Shown: one piece after another, positions 5,849 to 8,837 of the stretch | Numbering within the stretch: the first letter of the stretch is position 1 | Layout of the letters: each line of letters starts with the position of its first letter | Source of the DNA: Propionibacteriaceae bacterium | GTDB taxonomy: Bacteria; Actinomycetota; Actinomycetes; Propionibacteriales; Propionibacteriaceae | Length of the DNA stretch: 8,837 nt | Assembly: GCA_003153855.1 (NCBI GenBank) | Contig: PMBM01000204.1 | Span: 1 to 8,837 of the forward strand | Direction: 5' to 3' | Program-made: the position numbers and the translations under genes | Notes under the pieces: generated by a model | The model's database searches: none | What the model saw: the letters and a program-made list of their open reading frames with translations, nothing else | Told to the model about the DNA's origin: nothing

Positions 5849-7551
5849 TGCTCGTCGAACTGCGGATCGTCGGGCTGGGCGTCATCGGCGACGCCCTCCT
5901 CGAGCCTGGCCCCGGGCTGACCGTGGTCACCGGCGAGACCGGTGCCGGGAAGACTCTCGTGGTGTCGGGACTGGGACTCGTCGCGGGTGCGCGAGCCGAG
6001 GCCCGGGTCGTACGGCAAGGGTCTGACCGCGCCGTCGTCGAGGCCCGGTTCGTGGACGTCCCCGCGGCGGTGGCCGCCGGCGTCGACGACGCCGGGGGAG
6101 TGCTCGACGAGCGGGAGCTGCTCGTCTCACGCCAGGTCGCGGCCAACGGCCGGTCCCGTTCCATGCTCGGCGGCGTACAGGTCCCTGCCGCGGTCGGCGC
6201 CGACATCGGCGCACAGCTCGTCACCATCCACGGACAGTCGGAGCAGCAGCGTCTAGCGGCGCCCGAGCGGCAGCGCGACGTGCTGGACCGATCGGCGGGT
6301 ACGGAGCTGGCCGACGAGCTCGCCACGTACAGGGAGGACTACGCGGCCCGGCAGCTGGCGAGGACCGAGCTGGCCCGTCTCAAGGAGCAGGCGCGCGAGC
6401 GGGCGCGCGAGCAGGACCTGCTCGAGTACGGGCTCCAGGAGATCGCGGCGGTGGCGCCCGAGGCCGACGAGGACGTGGCGCTCGCCGCGGAGGCGGCCCG
6501 GCTGCAGGCCGTCGACGACCTCCGCCTGTACGCACAGCGAGCCTCGGTGGCCCTGTCGGGTGACGAGGACGCGGTCAACGACGAGCCGAGCGCGCTCGGC
6601 CTGGTGGCGACGGCGCGCAAGGCGCTGGAGGCGGCCGCGGATGCCGATGTGCAGGCCACCGAGCTCGCCTCGCAGGCACGGGAGGTCACGGCGCTGGTGG
6701 CCGACCTTGCCGCGACCACAGCGTCGTACCTGGCGGACCTCGACGCGGACCCCGTACGTCTCGAGTGGGTGGCCTCTCGCAGGGCGCAGCTGCAGGGCCT
6801 GACCCGCAAGTACGGCGAGACGATCGTCGAGGTGCTCGAGTGGTCCGCGGTCAGCGCCTCCCGGCTCACCTCGCTCCAGGCGAGCGACGACCGGATCGGC
6901 GCCCTCACGCAGGAGGTCGCGGCCCTCACCACGCGCATCGAGGCTTCGGCGAAGCGGATCACGACGATGCGGCGCGCCGCGGCGACCACGTTGTCCGACG
7001 CGGTCCAGCACGAGCTTGTCGCGCTCGCCCTGCCCCACGCTCGGCTCGAGTTCGCGGTGACGCCGCTGTCCGAGCCCGGCCCGTACGGCGCCGACGCCGT
7101 GAGCCTGCTGTTCTCCGCCAATCCGGGGTCTCAGCCGGGTCCGCTGGCGAAGGTGGCGTCGGGTGGCGAGCTGTCGAGGGTGCGTCTGGCGCTCGAGGTG
7201 GTGCTCGCCGACGCCGGCGGTGGGGAGACGTTCGTGTTCGACGAGGTCGACGCCGGCATCGGTGGCGCGGTCGCGCTCGAGGTCGGAAGCCGGTTGGCGC
7301 GACTCGCACGCCTCACCCAGGTCATCGTCGTGACCCATCTCGCGCAGGTGGCCGCGTACGGCGACCGCCACTTCGTCGTCGCCAAGTCCGACGACGGCAC
7401 GGTGACGACGTCCGGGCTGCGCGCTGTCGACGGCGACGAGCGGCTGCGGGAGCTGGCGCGGATGATGGGTGGTCACGACGACACCGAGGCTTCGCGGACC
7501 CACGCCCGCGACCTGCTGGCGCGAGCCACCAAGGACAAGGGAACGCGATGA
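5848..7551 (+). CDS. recN: DNA repair ATPase RecN
   Basis: This 567-aa SMC-like protein of double-strand-break repair starts at ATG 5848, sharing one base with the nadK stop. The N-terminal ATPase half has Walker A GETGAGKT (29-36) and the GQSEQQRL element typical of RecN near residue 130. The middle (about 150-400) is a two-strand coiled coil rich in Ala, Glu, Arg and Leu. The C-terminal half has signature SGGELSR (438-444), Walker B TFVFDEVDAGIGG (461-473) with D465/E466, and switch H497 in VVTHLAQVAAYGD. All motifs needed for ATP hydrolysis are intact, and the length is normal (550-590 aa). RecN gathers broken DNA ends with RecA. Position next to nadK is conserved across Actinomycetota. 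I see no LexA-type operator near its start, so SOS control is not evident. The stop overlaps the methyltransferase ATG by 4 nt (ATGA). Confidence 0.97.
   Translation: MLVELRIVGLGVIGDALLEPGPGLTVVTGETGAGKTLVVSGLGLVAGARAEARVVRQGSDRAVVEARFVDVPAAVAAGVDDAGGVLDERELLVSRQVAANGRSRSMLGGVQVPAAVGADIGAQLVTIHGQSEQQRLAAPERQRDVLDRSAGTELADELATYREDYAARQLARTELARLKEQARERAREQDLLEYGLQEIAAVAPEADEDVALAAEAARLQAVDDLRLYAQRASVALSGDEDAVNDEPSALGLVATARKALEAAADADVQATELASQAREVTALVADLAATTASYLADLDADPVRLEWVASRRAQLQGLTRKYGETIVEVLEWSAVSASRLTSLQASDDRIGALTQEVAALTTRIEASAKRITTMRRAAATTLSDAVQHELVALALPHARLEFAVTPLSEPGPYGADAVSLLFSANPGSQPGPLAKVASGGELSRVRLALEVVLADAGGGETFVFDEVDAGIGGAVALEVGSRLARLARLTQVIVVTHLAQVAAYGDRHFVVAKSDDGTVTTSGLRAVDGDERLRELARMMGGHDDTEASRTHARDLLARATKDKGTR
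6391..6414 (+). repeat. 12-bp tandem duplication in the recN coiled coil
   Basis: Two adjacent 12-bp units, GCGCGCGAGCGG and GCGCGCGAGCAG, differ at one base. They encode Ala-Arg-Glu-Arg and Ala-Arg-Glu-Gln in the arm of RecN. The unit is in frame, so copy number could change without a frameshift, though a 4-residue step would disturb the heptad register. Confidence 0.7.
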
Positions 7552-8186
7552 ACCGCTTCGACGGGATGGCCGCCACCTGGGAGGCCAACCCGCGCCGCGC
7601 CGAGCGGGCGAAGGCCACCGCCGACGCGATCGCCGCACGCATCCGGTTGCAACGCACGTGGTCGGTGGTCGACGTGGGCAGTGGCACGGGTCTGCTGAGC
7701 CGCATGCTCGCGGACCGCGTGGGCAGGATCGTCCTCGTCGACACCAGCCCCGGGATGACCGAGGTCGCGGCTGAGCAGATTGCGGCCAGCGGCATGAGCT
7801 CGCTGTCCGCCGTGTGCCTCGACATCACGACCGAAGTACCACCCGGCGGCCCGTTCGACCTCGCCGTGAGCCTCCTGATGCTGCACCACGTCCACGACGT
7901 CGAAGGGTTCCTCGAGGCGGTGCTCTGTCGTCTGGAACCGGGCGGCTACCTTGCGTTCGCCGACCTGGCCGCGGAGGACGGGTCCTTCCACGAGGACCCC
8001 ACGGAGGAGGTGCACCACCACGGCTTCGAACCGCACCAGCTCGCCGCGATGGCCGTGTCGGCAGGCTACGTGGACGTGGCCGTCGAGGAGATCCACCAGA
8101 TGGTGAAGCAGAGGGACGGCCAGGACAGGTCGTACGGTCTCCTGCTGCTCACCGGCCGCGTACCGGTGACTGTGACGACGGCCTGA
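7548..8186 (+). CDS. Class I SAM-dependent methyltransferase, substrate unknown
   Basis: This 212-aa protein starts at ATG 7548 with AAGGGA at 7537-7542, overlapping the recN stop by 4 nt. The Rossmann methyltransferase core is clear: motif I VVDVGSGTGLLS (40-51), the acidic end of strand 2 at D65 (VLVDTSPGM), D92 in LDI after strand 3, strand 4 PFDLAVSLLMLHHV (102-115), and the post-motif GGYLAFADLAAEDGSF (132-147). The N-terminal FDGMAATWEANPRRAERA pattern is seen in many small-molecule methyltransferases of the UbiE/Methyltransf_11 and _25 groups. A His-rich patch VHHHGFEPHQL (155-165) follows. There is no RNA-binding domain and no membrane segment. The substrate cannot be told from sequence; quinone, lipid, small-metabolite or protein targets are all possible. 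It occupies the place between recN and pyrG where mycobacteria and corynebacteria have steA and mctB/steB. It is convergent with the next gene, 12 nt away. Confidence 0.88.
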   Translation: MNRFDGMAATWEANPRRAERAKATADAIAARIRLQRTWSVVDVGSGTGLLSRMLADRVGRIVLVDTSPGMTEVAAEQIAASGMSSLSAVCLDITTEVPPGGPFDLAVSLLMLHHVHDVEGFLEAVLCRLEPGGYLAFADLAAEDGSFHEDPTEEVHHHGFEPHQLAAMAVSAGYVDVAVEEIHQMVKQRDGQDRSYGLLLLTGRVPVTVTTA

Positions 8187-8225
8187 CCGGCCGACGCCTC
8201 AGCGAAGCCGGTTCCGGCTGGCCGG
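8187..8225. terminator. Possible bidirectional hairpin between convergent genes
   Basis: An outer pair CCGGCC (8187-8192) and GGCCGG (8220-8225) encloses an inner hairpin AGCCG-GTTC-CGGCT (8206-8219). A separate small stem CGGCC-TGACC-GGCCG lies at 8179-8193 over the methyltransferase stop and competes with the outer arm. There is no T-run on either strand, so this would be a U-less actinobacterial type terminator at best. It overlaps the last codons of the minus-strand gene. GC-rich DNA forms such pairs by chance. Confidence 0.3.
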
Positions 8226-8579
8226 AGTGGTCGTCCCTCCGGGCGGGATCGTGCCACCGCGGCCGAGGGCCTTGCGCTGTGCCTTCATGTGGCGGCGGAC
8301 GTTGCCGAGCACCGTGCTGGTGACGATCGCGATGAGGATCGCCGGCCACCAAGGGACCGCACCCATCAGCGCGAGCACGATCATGACGGGCCAGACCACG
8401 CCGCCGACCGTGGCGATGGTGGTCTCCATCACCGTCGGAGGCGGCACCGCGCCACGTGGGACCAGGACCGATCCGGACGCGACCGGACCCTCGGCCGGAG
8501 CGGCTTTCGGGTCGTTGTCCGACGGGAAGGACGGCTGCCGCCACTGCGGCTCCGGCTCCCCGGTGGGTGTGTTGCTCAC
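8199..8579 (-). CDS. Small two-helix membrane protein, hypothetical
   Basis: This 126-aa protein is read from GTG 8579 down to TGA 8201-8199. The first 50 residues are polar and rich in Pro, Ser and Glu (likely disordered, no signal peptide). They are followed by two hydrophobic helices at about 54-73 and 76-94, joined by the tight turn AVPWW, and then a strongly basic stretch RRHMKAQRKALGR (95-107) and a Gly/Thr/Pro tail. By the positive-inside rule both ends probably face the cytoplasm. Start choice: a TACGAT hexamer ends 7 nt before this GTG, and GAGGAG abuts the codon with no spacer, so leaderless initiation is more likely than Shine-Dalgarno initiation. The frame stays open upstream, but that part would run antisense through pyrG and its promoter. 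I do not recognise the family. Pro/Glu-rich N-tail plus two helices recalls small actinobacterial envelope proteins in general, no more. Confidence 0.72.
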   Translation of the reverse strand: MSNTPTGEPEPQWRQPSFPSDNDPKAAPAEGPVASGSVLVPRGAVPPPTVMETTIATVGGVVWPVMIVLALMGAVPWWPAILIAIVTSTVLGNVRRHMKAQRKALGRGGTIPPGGTTTPASRNRLR

Positions 8580-8585
8580 CTCCTC

Positions 8586-8591
8586 ATCGTA
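8586..8591 (-). promoter_or_regulatory. Possible -10 hexamer (TACGAT) of the small membrane protein gene, leaderless geometry
   Basis: On the minus strand TACGAT is followed by six bases and then the GTG at 8579, the same hexamer and spacing as at 3966-3978. No convincing -35 is present. It lies in the 103-bp divergent region (8580-8682) shared with the pyrG promoter. Confidence 0.42.
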
Positions 8592-8649
8592 GGACGCGGA
8601 TATCGCCGCCACATCGGCCGCGGCGCGCCAAGGGGTGGGCGTCCGACGG

Positions 8650-8683
8650 TGGAGGCCCGGTCGGCATATAGGCTGGAGGCCCG
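8650..8683 (+). repeat. 10-bp direct repeat flanking the pyrG -10 element
   Basis: TGGAGGCCCG occurs at 8650-8659 and again at 8674-8683, with 24 bp between starts. The second copy begins on the last base of the -10 hexamer and ends on the first base of the pyrG start codon, so a protein bound to it would cover the transcription start. It may be an operator or chance in GC-rich DNA. Confidence 0.5.
8669..8674 (+). promoter_or_regulatory. Possible pyrG -10 hexamer (TAGGCT)
   Basis: TAGGCT within the locally AT-rich CATATAGGCT ends 9 nt before the GTG at 8683, so the transcript would start within about two bases of the start codon. GGAGG at 8675-8679 also lies before the GTG, but only 3 nt away, which is tight for a ribosome site and might not be in the mRNA. 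No good -35 is seen. Confidence 0.45.
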
Positions 8684-8837
8684 TGGGGAAGACAGAGAAC
8701 ACCAAGCATATTTTCGTAACCGGCGGCGTCGTGTCCTCCTTGGGCAAGGGCCTTACTGCTTCAAGCCTCGGGTCGTTGCTCGTCGCTCGCGGCCTCAACG
8801 TGACCATGCAGAAGCTGGATCCGTACCTCAACGTCGA
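8683..8837 (+). CDS. pyrG: CTP synthase, N-terminal fragment (runs off window)
   Basis: The first 51 codons of PyrG are present, from GTG 8683 to the window edge. The start of the amidoligase domain is unmistakable: [15 protein letters not shown] at residues 9-23 (P-loop-like ATP/UTP-binding segment with K22), then [19 protein letters not shown] at 33-51 with K44, D46 and Y48 conserved. The full enzyme, about 550 aa with a C-terminal glutamine amidotransferase domain, makes CTP from UTP, ATP and glutamine and would continue beyond 8837. The first codons are unusually AT-rich for this window (about 44 % GC over 8686-8721). pyrG downstream of recN is conserved in the actinobacterial locus. It is transcribed divergently from the minus-strand membrane protein gene, so it has its own promoter. 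Confidence 0.96.
   Translation, partial: MGKTENTKHIFVTGGVVSSLGKGLTASSLGSLLVARGLNVTMQKLDPYLNV

Noticed and set aside
5800..5860. SOS/LexA operator before recN
   Set aside because: I searched for the actinobacterial-type GAAC-N4-GTTC palindrome around the recN start and saw none; control probably lies farther upstream, if at all.
8227..8592. Plus-strand 121-codon open frame opposite the small membrane protein
   Set aside because: It would need to be expressed head-on through the convergent gene and has no ribosome site. Its hydrophobic patch mirrors the minus-strand helices, and the minus-strand frame has better start geometry.
8580..8831. Upstream extension of the minus-strand gene to 210 codons
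   Set aside because: It would run antisense through pyrG and its promoter. GTG 8579 has a -10 hexamer at the right distance, and no ribosome site supports earlier starts.
1..8837. tRNA, rRNA, CRISPR, insertion sequence, prophage or defence genes
   Set aside because: None seen. There is no clover-leaf-like stretch in the short gaps, no regularly spaced repeats, no transposase motifs and no abrupt base-composition change.

Overview
The window is a high-GC (roughly 70 % by eye) bacterial chromosome segment that reads as Actinomycetota. It carries the conserved housekeeping neighbourhood that in Mycobacterium tuberculosis runs Rv1691 - Rv1692 - Rv1693 - tlyA - NAD kinase - recN - steA/mctB - pyrG. 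Gene content, leaderless-looking starts and GC-rich codon use support the phylum. A finer guess (Propionibacteriales, e.g. Nocardioidaceae) rests only on general feel and is weak.

Layout. Positions 1-8186 hold ten co-directional plus-strand genes packed with 4-nt, 1-nt or near-zero junctions. The only real gap is 39 nt, before bioY. In order they are: a TPR protein with a disordered charged N-terminus and an acidic tail (5' end outside the window); a HAD-IIA phosphatase of the Rv1692 (glycerol-3-phosphate phosphatase) type; a complete ECF-type biotin transporter bioY-bioM-bioN; a 70-aa hypothetical protein in the Rv1693 position; tlyA; NAD kinase; recN; and a class I SAM methyltransferase. 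A minus-strand gene for a small two-helix membrane protein (8199-8579) converges on the methyltransferase gene. It is divergent from pyrG (CTP synthase), whose first 51 codons end the window.

How the genes fit together. Most are housekeeping: phospholipid polar-head recycling (HAD), vitamin uptake (BioYMN), ribosomal RNA 2'-O-methylation (TlyA), NADP supply (NadK), double-strand-break repair (RecN) and CTP synthesis (PyrG). The biotin transporter lies between two genes that are adjacent in mycobacteria, so it looks like a cassette placed in an old operon. A possible -10 hexamer at the very end of bioN could give the downstream genes their own promoter. Between recN and pyrG the usual steA/mctB pair is missing, and a methyltransferase and an unrelated small membrane protein occupy its place.

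No RNA gene, insertion sequence, CRISPR array, prophage or recognisable defence system is visible. I see no clearly novel system. The points most worth a second look are the short TlyA, the recurring TANNNT-to-start-codon geometry (leaderless transcription), the strong enrichment of GTAC (GTA codons almost always followed by C), the 10-bp direct repeat around the pyrG promoter, and the altered gene content of the locus.
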